DNA from: Myxococcaceae bacterium | GTDB taxonomy: Bacteria; Myxococcota; Myxococcia; Myxococcales; Myxococcaceae | Assembly (NCBI GenBank): GCA_025459425.1 | Contig: JALOQF010000015.1 | Span: 1 to 57,292, forward strand | Length of the DNA stretch: 57,292 nucleotides | Direction of reading: 5' to 3' | Shown here: piece after piece, positions 1 through 7,802 of the stretch | Layout of the letters: the number at the start of each line of letters is the position of its first letter | How positions within the stretch are numbered: position 1 is the first letter of the stretch | Notes under the pieces: generated by a model | The model's input: only the letters and a program-made list of their open reading frames with translations | Told to the model about the DNA's origin: nothing | Database searches by the model: none | Made by a program: the position numbers and the translations under genes

Positions 1-198
1 ATTCGGGAGTGTGGACGTGAAAACGGTATGCGGCAGTACCCGGTGACGCCGCTGCCCCGGTACCACCGCTGGAGCTACACCTCGGCCTCGAGCGGCGGCA
101 GCGACTCGTTCATGATCGGTTGCCAGTACCCGCAGGGCTTCTGGGGCTTCGCGTTCTGCTACGACGCCAACCCGTGGATCACGCTCCAGCGCCGCTGA
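1..198 (+). CDS. C-terminal fragment of an unrecognised protein
   Basis: An open frame runs from the window edge to a TGA at 196-198 and gives 65 residues. The fragment is rich in aromatic residues, Ser and Gly, and contains two Cys residues spaced in a way that suits a secreted, disulphide-bonded domain. The gene begins upstream of the window, so neither its start nor its family can be judged. The following 154 bases, up to the convergent gene end at 353, show no further gene. Confidence 0.55.
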   Translation: MRECGRENGMRQYPVTPLPRYHRWSYTSASSGGSDSFMIGCQYPQGFWGFAFCYDANPWITLQRR

Positions 199-352
199 GC
201 CGCGCGCTCGGCTGAACGTCCACGCATCGTTCGCGCCTGTCGGCCCCTCACGAGGGTGCGCCGCTGGTGGAGGCCTGGTCGTGCTCACCCACGCGTTCCC
301 GCGCACGTGAGGAGGCGCCCCAGCGCCGCTCGTCGGGCCCCTGTTCGCTCGG

Positions 353-1453
353 TCACGCCGCGCTGTCGGTCGCGACCTGCCGTGCCCACCCAGGGCGAAG
401 CCGGTCGAGAATCCACTCGTTTCCACCGAACGCCAGACGGCCGCGCGTGGCGCGACGCGCCTCGTCGAGCCAGCGCTCGAGGCGCCTCGTGGCCATCTCG
501 CCGTCGCCGCTCGCCGTCGCCACGCACGCCTCGAGCAGATCGGCGTACCAGGGGAGCGTCTGGAACCGGCGCACCTGCACCAGACACTCGGCGGCTCCGT
601 CGGCGTCACCCTCGTGCAGCGCCTTCAGCGCGCCCAACTGGTGGAAGACGTCGGTCGCCACCCAGGCCAGCGGCGCGTCGTGGGCGCGCAGGCTCGCGGG
701 CTCGAGCAGCGCCTTCGCGCCGGCGACGTCGCCGCGCTCGAGCCGGCCGATCGCGGCCAGCAGCGTCACCGGCTCGGGTGGAAGGCCAACGGTCGGGAGG
801 AGGGACGACAGGTCGACGCCAACGAGCACCGCCGTCGCCCGTTGCCCCGAGCGGACGCCCTGGACCACGGCGAGCGAGGTCCAGTGCGCGACGACGGCAC
901 GGCTGCCGAGAATCTGATCGACGTCGTTTCCGGCGATGGCCGTCGCTTCGCGGAACCGGCCTGGGGTGGCCGCCGAGGCCAGCACGAGGAGCCCGGTGAC
1001 GAAGCCGACGCCGACCGGGTGGGTGACGGGGTGCCCCGACACGACGAAGGCGAGGCCGAGCGCGGCGGTGGCGAAGACCGACGCCGCGGGCCCACCGAGC
1101 GCGACCAGCCGGAGGCGGCGCCGCAGGTCTGACGCGCCGATGGGCAGCATGGCGATGGCGCCCCGGAGCGAGAGCCGGCTCCAGCGCCACCGCCGCGTGT
1201 CGGCGCTCCACTCGAGCGGCCCCAGCGTGATGCGATCGACCTCGAAGCGCGCCCAGCGGGCCATCAAGAGGTGCCCGAGCTCGTGCCAGACCAGGTGGAG
1301 AAACCACGCCGCGAGCGTCAACGCGGTGATGGACACGGCGATGGGCGCCACCACCCGCCACGACTTCGCCTCACCGAGAACGTAGAGCCGCGCCAGCGCG
1401 CCGCCGAGGAGCGCCCAGAACACCACCCGGCGAAAACGCTGCGCGACGCTCAT
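353..1453 (-). CDS. M50-like site-2 membrane metalloprotease
   Basis: This 366-residue protein carries the zinc motif HELGH at residues 57-61 inside a hydrophobic helix (about 37-56 leading into it). A downstream GNDVDQIL segment (175-182) can supply the third ligand, as the Asp motif does in M50 proteases. Further hydrophobic segments lie at about 98-122 and 127-142. Site-2 proteases of this family cut transmembrane or membrane-near peptides. The C-terminal ~180 residues are soluble, Ala/Leu-rich and TPR-like, and probably bind a partner. The start is ATG at 1453. The gene is divergent from the MFS exporter at 1601. The substrate is unknown. Confidence 0.75.
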   Translation of the reverse strand: MSVAQRFRRVVFWALLGGALARLYVLGEAKSWRVVAPIAVSITALTLAAWFLHLVWHELGHLLMARWARFEVDRITLGPLEWSADTRRWRWSRLSLRGAIAMLPIGASDLRRRLRLVALGGPAASVFATAALGLAFVVSGHPVTHPVGVGFVTGLLVLASAATPGRFREATAIAGNDVDQILGSRAVVAHWTSLAVVQGVRSGQRATAVLVGVDLSSLLPTVGLPPEPVTLLAAIGRLERGDVAGAKALLEPASLRAHDAPLAWVATDVFHQLGALKALHEGDADGAAECLVQVRRFQTLPWYADLLEACVATASGDGEMATRRLERWLDEARRATRGRLAFGGNEWILDRLRPGWARQVATDSAA

Positions 1454-1587
1454 TGCAGGTGAAGGAGCCGACGGGGACGTCGCACCTGCGCTGGCTGCCC
1501 GTCAACCACTCCCTGCGCGGGCGCCCGTGTCCCGCCGGGCGGGCAGTTCGTCCCGTGGGTTGTCGGGCAGGCGGGGGCGCGCTGGTG

Positions 1588-1593
1588 TACAGC
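1588..1593 (+). promoter_or_regulatory. -10-like hexamer directly upstream of the MFS gene
   Basis: TACAGC ends 7 bases before the ATG at 1601, and no Shine-Dalgarno sequence lies between them. Transcription would then begin at or next to the start codon (a leaderless mRNA). No good -35 box at 16-18 bases spacing was seen, so the call rests on position and on the same pattern at other starts in this window. Confidence 0.3.
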
Positions 1594-1600
1594 ACGAGAC

Positions 1601-2899
1601 ATGTCGTCCGAGGCGACCGCGGTGATGGCGCAGGCTCCCGTCACCACCTTGTCGAGCCGCCAGTGGGGCATCGTGCTCGTCGTCGCCGCGCTCCAGTTCG
1701 TCAACATTCTCGACTTCGTCATCGTGATGCCGATCGGCCCGCGCCTGTCGACGGCCCTCGACTTTCCGGCCTCGCACCTGCCGTGGATGAACGGGGCCTA
1801 CACGGCGACGGCCTCGCTGATGGGCCTGCTCGGTGCGCTGTTCCTCGACCGGTTCGATCGCCGCAAGGCCGTGGGCGTGGCGGTGGCGGGCCTGGTGGTG
1901 GGCACGGCCCTGTGCGGGCTGGCGAACGACTTCACCATGCTGCTGGTGGCGCGCAGCGTGGCCGGCGCTTTCGGTGGGCCCGCCACCTCGCTCTGCTTCG
2001 CCATCATCGCCGACACCATTCCGTCCGAGGTGCGGGGCAAGGCGATGGGCACGGTGATGGGGGCGTTCTCGGTGGCCTCGGTGTTCGGCGTGCCGGCGGG
2101 GCTGTGGCTGGCCGAGCACGTGGGCTGGCGCGCGCCCTTCTTCGTGGTGGCGGCGCTCGGCGCGGTGGTGCTGACGGGCAGCATCGTGTTGCTCCCGTCG
2201 CTGCGCGGGCACATCACCGGGCAGCGACGCTCACTGGGAGAGCTCGCCTCGCTGGTGGCCGAGCGCGACGTGCAGCTGTCGTTCCTCATGACGGCCATCG
2301 TGATGTCGGCCGGCTTCATTCTCATTCCCAACATCGCTTCCTACCTGCAGTTCAACCTCGGGGTGCCCGAGGCGCACATCAAATACGCCTACCTCGTCGG
2401 AGGCCTCGCCAGTCTGGTGGCCACGCAGGGCGGCGGGCGGCTCGTCGATCGCCTTGGCTCGTTCCGCGTCGGCACCGTGGGCACGGTGCTCGTCACGGTG
2501 CTGGTGTTCTTCTTCTTCTTCCTGCCGCGCGAGACGATGTCGTCGGGGGTGATGCTGCTCGTCTTCGCGGGCTTCATGCTGGCGCAGGGGCTGCGCAACG
2601 TCTCGTACAACACGCTCACCACCAAGGTGCCGGACCCGGCGCGGCGCGCGACGTTTCAGTCGCTCCAGTCGGCGGTGCAGCACGGCGCGACGGCGCTGGC
2701 GGCGTTCGGCTCGGGCCTGCTCCTCACCGAAGTGGCGCGCACGCCGCTCGCCACCGATGCACCTGGCCGGCCTGCGCGCATGCTGCTCGGCATGGACCAC
2801 GTGTCGCTCGTGTCGATGGGGCTGTCGTTGTTGATTCCCGGGCTGTTGCTCGTCGTCGAGCGGCGGGTGCGCGCCCGGCAGGCCACGGCAGCGCGCTGA
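1601..2899 (+). CDS. Major facilitator superfamily transporter
   Basis: This 432-residue inner-membrane protein has about twelve hydrophobic helices in two halves. The loop between helices 2 and 3 has the MFS motif-A pattern (DRFDRRKA near residue 85), and the end of the first half reads PAGLWLAEHVGWRAPF, typical of DHA1-type drug or metabolite exporters (AraJ-like). The middle loop (about 200-225) is cytoplasmic and basic. The substrate cannot be inferred. The gene is monocistronic on the plus strand and divergent from the M50-like protease, with 147 bases between. It has no Shine-Dalgarno; the -10-like TACAGC sits 7 bases upstream. Confidence 0.85.
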   Translation: MSSEATAVMAQAPVTTLSSRQWGIVLVVAALQFVNILDFVIVMPIGPRLSTALDFPASHLPWMNGAYTATASLMGLLGALFLDRFDRRKAVGVAVAGLVVGTALCGLANDFTMLLVARSVAGAFGGPATSLCFAIIADTIPSEVRGKAMGTVMGAFSVASVFGVPAGLWLAEHVGWRAPFFVVAALGAVVLTGSIVLLPSLRGHITGQRRSLGELASLVAERDVQLSFLMTAIVMSAGFILIPNIASYLQFNLGVPEAHIKYAYLVGGLASLVATQGGGRLVDRLGSFRVGTVGTVLVTVLVFFFFFLPRETMSSGVMLLVFAGFMLAQGLRNVSYNTLTTKVPDPARRATFQSLQSAVQHGATALAAFGSGLLLTEVARTPLATDAPGRPARMLLGMDHVSLVSMGLSLLIPGLLLVVERRVRARQATAAR

Positions 2900-2930
2900 C
2901 AGCCTCACCTCACCCCGAGCGCCCTCGCGC

Positions 2931-3575
2931 TCAGGACAAGCCGGGAATCGTGCCGGCGCGCGTCCACCCGCGGCCCTCGGCGCTGAAGATCCCCACGCCA
3001 TACCGGCGGCCTCGCGCCTCGATGGTGCGGCCGTCTCCGAGGCTGATGGCGATGTGGCCGGGCCGGTAGAGCAGCGCGCCGGGCGTGCGCAGGGCCTCTT
3101 CGACGGACATCGGGCGGGCGGCGTCGATCTGCGCGGCCGAGCCATCTGGAAACCGGACACCGGCCCGTGCCGCCGCCCACTCGACGAGCTCGGAGCAGTC
3201 GAACGTCTGCGGGTTGGGGTCGTTCAAGTTCGTCTCGGCGCCGAAGACGTACGACTTGCCCTGCTGGCCGAGCGCGTTCCACAGGAACTCCTGCGTGGTG
3301 CCGGTGCCCGATCCTCCAGGCGGCCGGCCCGGAGGCGCGGTGCCGTCGACACGTGGCGGGGGCGCATCGAAGCCCGACAGCCCCAGCGCGCCCGCCGTCG
3401 CCGGGCCCGCGATGCCGTCGACCTGCAGCCCGCGCGCTTCCTGAAACGCCCGCACGGCGCGCTGGGTGAGGGGGCCAAACTTGCCGTCGAGCGGACCGGG
3501 GCTGAACCCCGCCTCTTCGAGCTTCTGCTGGAGTGACAGGACGCTCTGGCCACGACTGCCGACACGAAGGTTCAT
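2931..3575 (-). CDS. Peptidoglycan-binding NlpC/P60 endopeptidase
   Basis: This 214-residue protein has an N-terminal PG_binding_1 domain (about 3-63, with FGPLTQRAVRAFQ and DGIAGPAT signatures) and a Pro/Gly linker (70-93). A C-terminal NlpC/P60 fold follows, with candidate catalytic Cys127 (in TFDCSEL), His174 (in GHIAI) and Glu187. NlpC/P60 enzymes cut peptide stems of murein. The protein begins directly with the binding domain and has no visible signal peptide, so either export is non-classical or the enzyme acts after lysis, on imported fragments or on other cells. The ATG at 3575 is the only sensible start. The gene is convergent with the MFS gene. Confidence 0.85.
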   Translation of the reverse strand: MNLRVGSRGQSVLSLQQKLEEAGFSPGPLDGKFGPLTQRAVRAFQEARGLQVDGIAGPATAGALGLSGFDAPPPRVDGTAPPGRPPGGSGTGTTQEFLWNALGQQGKSYVFGAETNLNDPNPQTFDCSELVEWAAARAGVRFPDGSAAQIDAARPMSVEEALRTPGALLYRPGHIAISLGDGRTIEARGRRYGVGIFSAEGRGWTRAGTIPGLS

Positions 3576-3696
3576 GCCTCATTGTCGGGCCTCCGAAGCG
3601 TCGGGTTCCACTCGGATTGCGAGGTGATTTGACGTGGGTCGTAGGCCCTCCGACACCTTCCGACATGGTGCGTGGAAGCCATCGAGGCGGCGCACG

Positions 3697-3714
3697 GGCG
3701 ATTGATTGATCGCC
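3697..3714 (+). other. Hairpin upstream of the TolA-like gene
   Basis: A perfect 6-bp inverted repeat (GGCGAT / ATCGCC) with loop TGATTG lies 30 bases before the ATG at 3745. It overlaps a possible -35 (TTGATC, 3706-3711) that pairs with the -10-like TACAGG at 3730-3735 at 18 bases spacing, so it could be an operator or part of the promoter. This is inference from symmetry alone. Confidence 0.3.
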
Positions 3715-3729
3715 GGTAGGCACCTCGGC

Positions 3730-3735
3730 TACAGG
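3730..3735 (+). promoter_or_regulatory. -10-like hexamer upstream of the TolA-like gene
   Basis: TACAGG lies 9 bases before the ATG at 3745, with TTGATC 18 bases further upstream (3706-3711). Together they resemble a sigma70-type promoter whose start site would fall 2-4 bases before the ATG. No Shine-Dalgarno is present. Confidence 0.35.
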
Positions 3736-3744
3736 CGCCCACCC

Positions 3745-5475
3745 ATGAACGTCTCTTTCCGCGCTGCGCTCGTGTCGGCCTGCCTCATTGCCTCGCTCGC
3801 CCTGGCCCAGGACGAGGTCGAGGTCGCCGGCCCGAAGTCGGCGGCGAGCACCGAAGCCGGCCCCGGTGGCCGAAAGCCCATCACCCGCGCCGACCGCGAA
3901 GCTGCCGTGAAGGCCGCCGAGGAAAAGAAGAAGGCCGACGAGGCCGCCGCGAAGAAGGCCGCGGAAGAGAAGAAGAAGGCCGACGAAGAGGCCGCGCGTG
4001 CGGCTGCTGCCGCCGAAGAGGCCCGCAAGAAGGCCGAAGAAGAGGCGCGCGCGAAGGCCGAGGCCGAGGCCAAGCGCCTCAAGGCCGAGCAGGAGGCCAT
4101 CGCGGCGAAGGCGAAGGCCGAAGCCGACAAGAAGGCCAAGGCCGAGGCCGACAAGAAGGCCCTCGAAGAAGAGAAGAAGCGCCTCGAGGAAGAGAAGAAG
4201 CGCCTCGCCGAGGAAGAGAAGAAGCGCAAGGAAGACGAGAAGCGCGCCGCCGAAGAGAAGAAGAAGGCCGAGGCCGAAGAGAAGAAGCGGCTGGCCGAAG
4301 AGGCGAAGAAGAAGGCCGAGGAAGACAAGAAGCTGGCCGAAGAGAAGAAGCGCGACGAAGAGCTCGAGAAGAAGCGCGCCGAGATCGAGAAGGTGCGCAC
4401 CGAGCTCGAGAAGAAGAAGGCCGAGGTCGAGGAGAAGCGCCTGAAGGAAGAGCAGGCGAAGCTCGAGGCCGAAGAGAAGAAGCGCAAGGCCGAGGAAGAG
4501 GCCCGCGCCGCCGCCGAGGAGAAGAAGCGCAAGGAGGAGGAGTTCAAGAACTCCGCCGAAGAGAAGAAGCGCGTCGCCGAAGAGGAGCGCAAGAAGAAGG
4601 AAGAGGAGCGCAAGGCCGCCGCCGAGGAGAAGAAGCGCCTGGCCGAAGAGGAGAAGGCGAAGAAGAAGGCCGAGGCCGAAGAGAAGAAGCGGCTCGCCGA
4701 GGAAGAGAAGAAGCGCAAGGAGGACGAGCGCAAGGCCGCCGCCGAGGAGAAGAAGCGCCTCGCCGAGGAAGAGAAGAAGCGCAAGGAAGACGAGAAGCTG
4801 GCCGCCGCCGAGGCGAAGCGGCTCGAGGCCGAGGCGAAGAAGCTCGAAGAGGAGCAGAAGAAGGAAGCCGCCCGCCTCGCCGCCGAGGCCGCCAAAGCGC
4901 CGCAGAACCCCCCGCCCAGCGAGCCTGGCCGCCGCGTCATTCGCCCCGGCGAGACGCCGCCGCCCTCGCAGCAGCCCGTCGCCGCCACCACGCCTCCGCC
5001 GTCGAGCACGACGCCGCCGCCCAGCAGCACCCCGCCGCCCTCGAGCGGCCCCACCGCGGCCACCCAGCCCAAGACGGTCGCCCCGGGCGCCTACCTGGGC
5101 GGCAAGGCCGGCGGCGGCGCGATGATCCCCGCGGCGACGGCAGAAGACGCGAAGTCCGACCCGCGCTTCGCGGCCTCGGCGCTCGTCGAGGACGCCCGCG
5201 TGAAGGTCGTCGCCGTCACCGACAAGTACCCCTACTTCGGCATCGCCAACAACGGCTGCGGCCAGGGCAAACACTTCGTCATGGCCGAGCTGCTGTCGCC
5301 CTTCGACGGCATGCCGCAGGGCATCCCCGTCGTGCTGCGCATCGACGACGTCACCCTGGGGCCTGCGCGCGCCGGGTCGAACCTGGCCTTCTCGGGCCTG
5401 CGCCGCGCCGGCAAGGGCCAGGACGGCACCTTCGTGTACTGCGGCCGCGGCACGGCGTTCCCCGTTCGGCGGTAG
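3745..5475 (+). CDS. TolA-like Lys/Glu/Ala coiled-coil secreted protein
   Basis: This 576-residue protein has a signal peptide at 1-22 (hydrophobic core then ALAQ). Residues ~50-385 are an uninterrupted charged alpha-helix made of repeated EEKKRLAEEEKKRK-type units, followed by a Pro/Ser/Thr-rich linker (~390-450) and a compact C-terminal domain (~455-576) with two Cys and a predicted beta-rich pattern. The helix resembles the periplasm-spanning domain II of TolA, but there is no N-terminal membrane anchor beyond the signal peptide and no recognisable TolA domain III. I chose the start at 3745, not 3706, because it opens the signal peptide. The tat genes follow 36 bases downstream. It is probably a periplasmic or envelope spacer protein of unknown role. 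Confidence 0.75.
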   Translation: MNVSFRAALVSACLIASLALAQDEVEVAGPKSAASTEAGPGGRKPITRADREAAVKAAEEKKKADEAAAKKAAEEKKKADEEAARAAAAAEEARKKAEEEARAKAEAEAKRLKAEQEAIAAKAKAEADKKAKAEADKKALEEEKKRLEEEKKRLAEEEKKRKEDEKRAAEEKKKAEAEEKKRLAEEAKKKAEEDKKLAEEKKRDEELEKKRAEIEKVRTELEKKKAEVEEKRLKEEQAKLEAEEKKRKAEEEARAAAEEKKRKEEEFKNSAEEKKRVAEEERKKKEEERKAAAEEKKRLAEEEKAKKKAEAEEKKRLAEEEKKRKEDERKAAAEEKKRLAEEEKKRKEDEKLAAAEAKRLEAEAKKLEEEQKKEAARLAAEAAKAPQNPPPSEPGRRVIRPGETPPPSQQPVAATTPPPSSTTPPPSSTPPPSSGPTAATQPKTVAPGAYLGGKAGGGAMIPAATAEDAKSDPRFAASALVEDARVKVVAVTDKYPYFGIANNGCGQGKHFVMAELLSPFDGMPQGIPVVLRIDDVTLGPARAGSNLAFSGLRRAGKGQDGTFVYCGRGTAFPVRR

Positions 5476-5495
5476 CCGCCCGTCGTCCGACCGAC

Positions 5496-5501
5496 TACAA
5501 C
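5496..5501 (+). promoter_or_regulatory. -10-like hexamer upstream of tatB
   Basis: TACAAC lies 10 bases before the tatB ATG, just after the stop of the upstream gene. It would place a transcription start 3-5 bases before the ATG. No Shine-Dalgarno is seen. tatB could also be reached by read-through from 3745. Confidence 0.3.
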
Positions 5502-5511
5502 CGGCGCTGCG

Positions 5512-5958
5512 ATGCTGAACATCGGCACCGGTGAGATCATCTTGATCGCGGTGGCGGCCCTCCTCATCCTGGGCCCCTCCAAGTTGCCCGAGTTCGCGCG
5601 CGGCATCGGCAAGCTCGTGCGTGAGTTTCGCCGGCAGACCGACGACGTGCGGAACGTCGTCGAGCGCGAGTTCTACAAGATGGACCAGGACCTGACGGCG
5701 CACGAGAGCCCGCCGGTGCTGCCGCAACCTGCCCCCGACGTGGTCGCCCATGGCGAGCCCTTCGAGCACGACGCGCTGGCCCACCAGGCGCACGACGCCC
5801 TGCCGCCGGGCACCGATGACGCCTCGCAGGTGATGAAGGGCGCGCCAGCGGGTGAGCCGTTGCCGTCGGCTTCCGTCACCGACCCGACGACCGTCGCCGC
5901 AACTCCAGAGCCAGCGTCCCATGCGGTGTCGGCCGGGCCGGAGAAAGCCACCTCCTGA
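5512..5958 (+). CDS. tatB: Sec-independent translocase subunit TatB
   Basis: This 148-residue TatA/B-family protein has a short N-terminal membrane helix (about 5-21) with Glu at position 8, then the hinge GPSKLPEF and an amphipathic helix (about 26-55), and an acidic/Pro/Ala-rich tail. TatB binds the twin-arginine signal with TatC at the cytoplasmic membrane and hands substrates to TatA. The length and long tail favour TatB over TatA, but the family split is not absolute. It overlaps tatC by one base (TGATG), so translation is probably coupled. No tatA is seen in the window. Confidence 0.85.
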   Translation: MLNIGTGEIILIAVAALLILGPSKLPEFARGIGKLVREFRRQTDDVRNVVEREFYKMDQDLTAHESPPVLPQPAPDVVAHGEPFEHDALAHQAHDALPPGTDDASQVMKGAPAGEPLPSASVTDPTTVAATPEPASHAVSAGPEKATS

Positions 5959-7199
5959 TGGCCGCGGCCGTGGGCAGCCCCGAAGAATTCAAGATGAGCC
6001 TGTTCGAGCACCTCGCGGAGCTCAGGGCCCGGCTCTCTCGCGTCGTCATCGCCGTGCTGGTGCTCGGCACCTTCTCACTGGCCTTCGCGCGCGAGATCTA
6101 CGGCTTCCTCATGCGCCCGGTGCTGGTGTCGCTGCCCGCGCAGTCCGCCCAGCTCGTCTACACCTCGGCCATCGAAGAGCTGAACGTGCTGATGAAGATC
6201 GGCCTCTACGCGGGGGTGTTCCTCGCGACGCCGGTGCTGCTCTGGCAGATCTGGGGCTTCGTCTCGCCGGGCCTGTACGACAACGAAAAGAAGATGGCGG
6301 GGCCCTTCATCGTCTTCGGCACGCTGGCCTTCGTGGCAGGCGCGGCGTTCTGCTACTTCGTGCTCTTGCCGCAGATGTTCCAGTTCCTCCTGCAGCGCGA
6401 GGACGTGGCGGTCATCACCCAGCGCATCGACACCGGCAAGCTGCGCGAGCAGGACGCGCTGCGGTACCTCTCGCTCGGCGACGTCGAGCACGCCGGGGCG
6501 CTGGCCCGCACGGCCGTGGGCGACCTGCAGGCCGCGGGCGAAGGCAAGACGACCGACGACGGCATGGCGCTGTCGCTCCTCAACAAGCGCAGCGTCGACG
6601 TGATGGCCCGGCTCGAGGGCCTCGGCCGGCTCGTCGACGCCACCCGCGCCGGCTTCCAGGACGCGGCCCGGCCGGTGCTGGGGCAGGTGATGGCGAAGCG
6701 GCTCGAGGCCATCGCCGCCTTCGGGCAGGGAGACTTCGACAAGGCCTCGTCGCTGGCCGACGAAGGCGCTGCGCTGCTGGCCGGCGTGTCGGCCCCGCGC
6801 GCGTCGGACTTCGCCGAGCTGTGGAAGCTCGAGCGCACCCTGTCGGTGGGCGTCGCCACCGTCGAGTCGATGAACTGGACCAAGCCGATGCTCTCGATGA
6901 GCGAGCAGCTGTCGCTGGTGCTGGTGCTCGAGCTCGCCTTCGGCCTCATCTTCGAGCTGCCCCTCGTCATGATGGTGCTGGGCATGGTGGGCCTGGTGTC
7001 GTCGGCCTTCCTCTTCAAGTACCAGCGGCACGCGTTGGTGGTGTGCCTCATCGCGGCGGCCATCATCACGCCGACGGGTGACGCGGTGAACCTGGCCCTC
7101 ATGGCCGGCCCCATGCTGCTCTGTTACGAGCTGGGCGTGGTGCTGGTGTGGTTGGTCGAGAAGCGGCGCCAGCGGCAGGGCGACGCGCCGGCCGCCTGA
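5958..7199 (+). CDS. tatC: Sec-independent translocase subunit TatC with large periplasmic insertion
   Basis: This 413-residue protein has the six-helix TatC core. The conserved pieces are all present: HLAELRARL (18-26), FVSPGLYDNEK (101-111), the YFVLLPQ helix (~133-139), FELPLVM (~332-338) and the ITPTGD loop near 370. TatC is usually about 250 residues long. The extra length is a soluble, Ala-rich helical segment at about 147-305, in the loop that faces the periplasm between helices 3 and 4, just before SMSEQLSLVL. TatC recognises RR-signal peptides. Several RR-signal proteins (DUF1501 and DUF1552 families) are encoded further along in this window. Confidence 0.9.
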   Translation: MAAAVGSPEEFKMSLFEHLAELRARLSRVVIAVLVLGTFSLAFAREIYGFLMRPVLVSLPAQSAQLVYTSAIEELNVLMKIGLYAGVFLATPVLLWQIWGFVSPGLYDNEKKMAGPFIVFGTLAFVAGAAFCYFVLLPQMFQFLLQREDVAVITQRIDTGKLREQDALRYLSLGDVEHAGALARTAVGDLQAAGEGKTTDDGMALSLLNKRSVDVMARLEGLGRLVDATRAGFQDAARPVLGQVMAKRLEAIAAFGQGDFDKASSLADEGAALLAGVSAPRASDFAELWKLERTLSVGVATVESMNWTKPMLSMSEQLSLVLVLELAFGLIFELPLVMMVLGMVGLVSSAFLFKYQRHALVVCLIAAAIITPTGDAVNLALMAGPMLLCYELGVVLVWLVEKRRQRQGDAPAA

Positions 7200-7218
7200 G
7201 AAACGCCTTTTTCCTCAG
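7196..7218. terminator. Short inverted repeat between convergent tatC and DUF2378 genes
   Basis: CTGAG (7196-7200) and CTCAG (7214-7218) flank a loop with a T5 run and overlap both stop codons. The stem is weak (5 bp) but lies exactly where two convergent genes end. Confidence 0.3.
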
Positions 7219-7751
7219 TCCCAGCGCGAGCGGAAGCTGGCGTGCGTGGCCGTGAGGCGCGTCAGCTCGCAGCGCACGTTCTTTGCGCCGGCGACGGTGA
7301 GCGCTGCCTCGAAGAAGCCGGGGTACCGGTGGGGCAGGACGACCTCGTTCATCGTCAGCTCGAAGTCGCGCGGGCCGTGCATCACGTACGAGGTGTCGAG
7401 GAAGTTCACGGCGGTGCGGAAGCTGCGCGTCGCCCGCACGATGCTGCGCTCGGGGCCGATGAGGCGCATCATCGTGTACATCGCCTTGCCCACCAGCGTG
7501 TCGCCGTACGTCTGCACCAGTCGGACGCCGAAGTGGTTCTGCCGCTGCTCGTTCGTCCACGAGGGGTCGAACCGGCTCAGCGCCAGCTCGATGCCGGCGT
7601 ACCAGGTCTCGACGGGGTAGGCGGGCTGCAGGTGGCCGAAGTCGATGCCGAGCTCCCGCAGACGCGCGTCGACCGAGGCGTCTCGCACCGGCGCGAGAAT
7701 GCGCTCCAACGACTGGAAGAGGGAGGCGAAGGCGACGCGGGGCTCGGCCAT
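7215..7751 (-). CDS. DUF2378 / TIGR02265 family protein
   Basis: This 178-residue protein matches the pattern of the myxobacterial paralogous family TIGR02265 (DUF2378): an N-terminal FxSLFxSLxRIL segment, a central YPVETWYAGIELA, then GKAMYTMMRLIGPERSIVR and a C-terminal beta-rich part with FELTMNEVVLPHRYPGFF. The function is unknown; the family is largely confined to Cystobacterineae and is the strongest taxonomic marker here. The ATG at 7751 is preferred, since the open frame continues upstream without similarity. The gene is divergent from the metalloprotease-like lipoprotein at 7803. Confidence 0.85.
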   Translation of the reverse strand: MAEPRVAFASLFQSLERILAPVRDASVDARLRELGIDFGHLQPAYPVETWYAGIELALSRFDPSWTNEQRQNHFGVRLVQTYGDTLVGKAMYTMMRLIGPERSIVRATRSFRTAVNFLDTSYVMHGPRDFELTMNEVVLPHRYPGFFEAALTVAGAKNVRCELTRLTATHASFRSRWD

Positions 7752-7802
7752 GTACACTCGACACGGTAGTCGAAGCCGGGTCGTCGTCGCTGGGGGTTCG
7801 TG

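Noticed and set aside
1453..3069. 538-residue plus-strand frame over the MFS gene
   Set aside because: Arg/Ala/Gly-rich shadow in another frame; the 1601-2899 frame has clear membrane helices.
2905..5922. 1005-residue open frame on the minus strand, rich in Leu/Gly/Arg
   Set aside because: It is the antisense of the Lys/Glu/Ala-repeat gene, tatB and the NlpC/P60 gene; the low-complexity composition is a mirror of GAG/AAG codons, with no domain or start signal.
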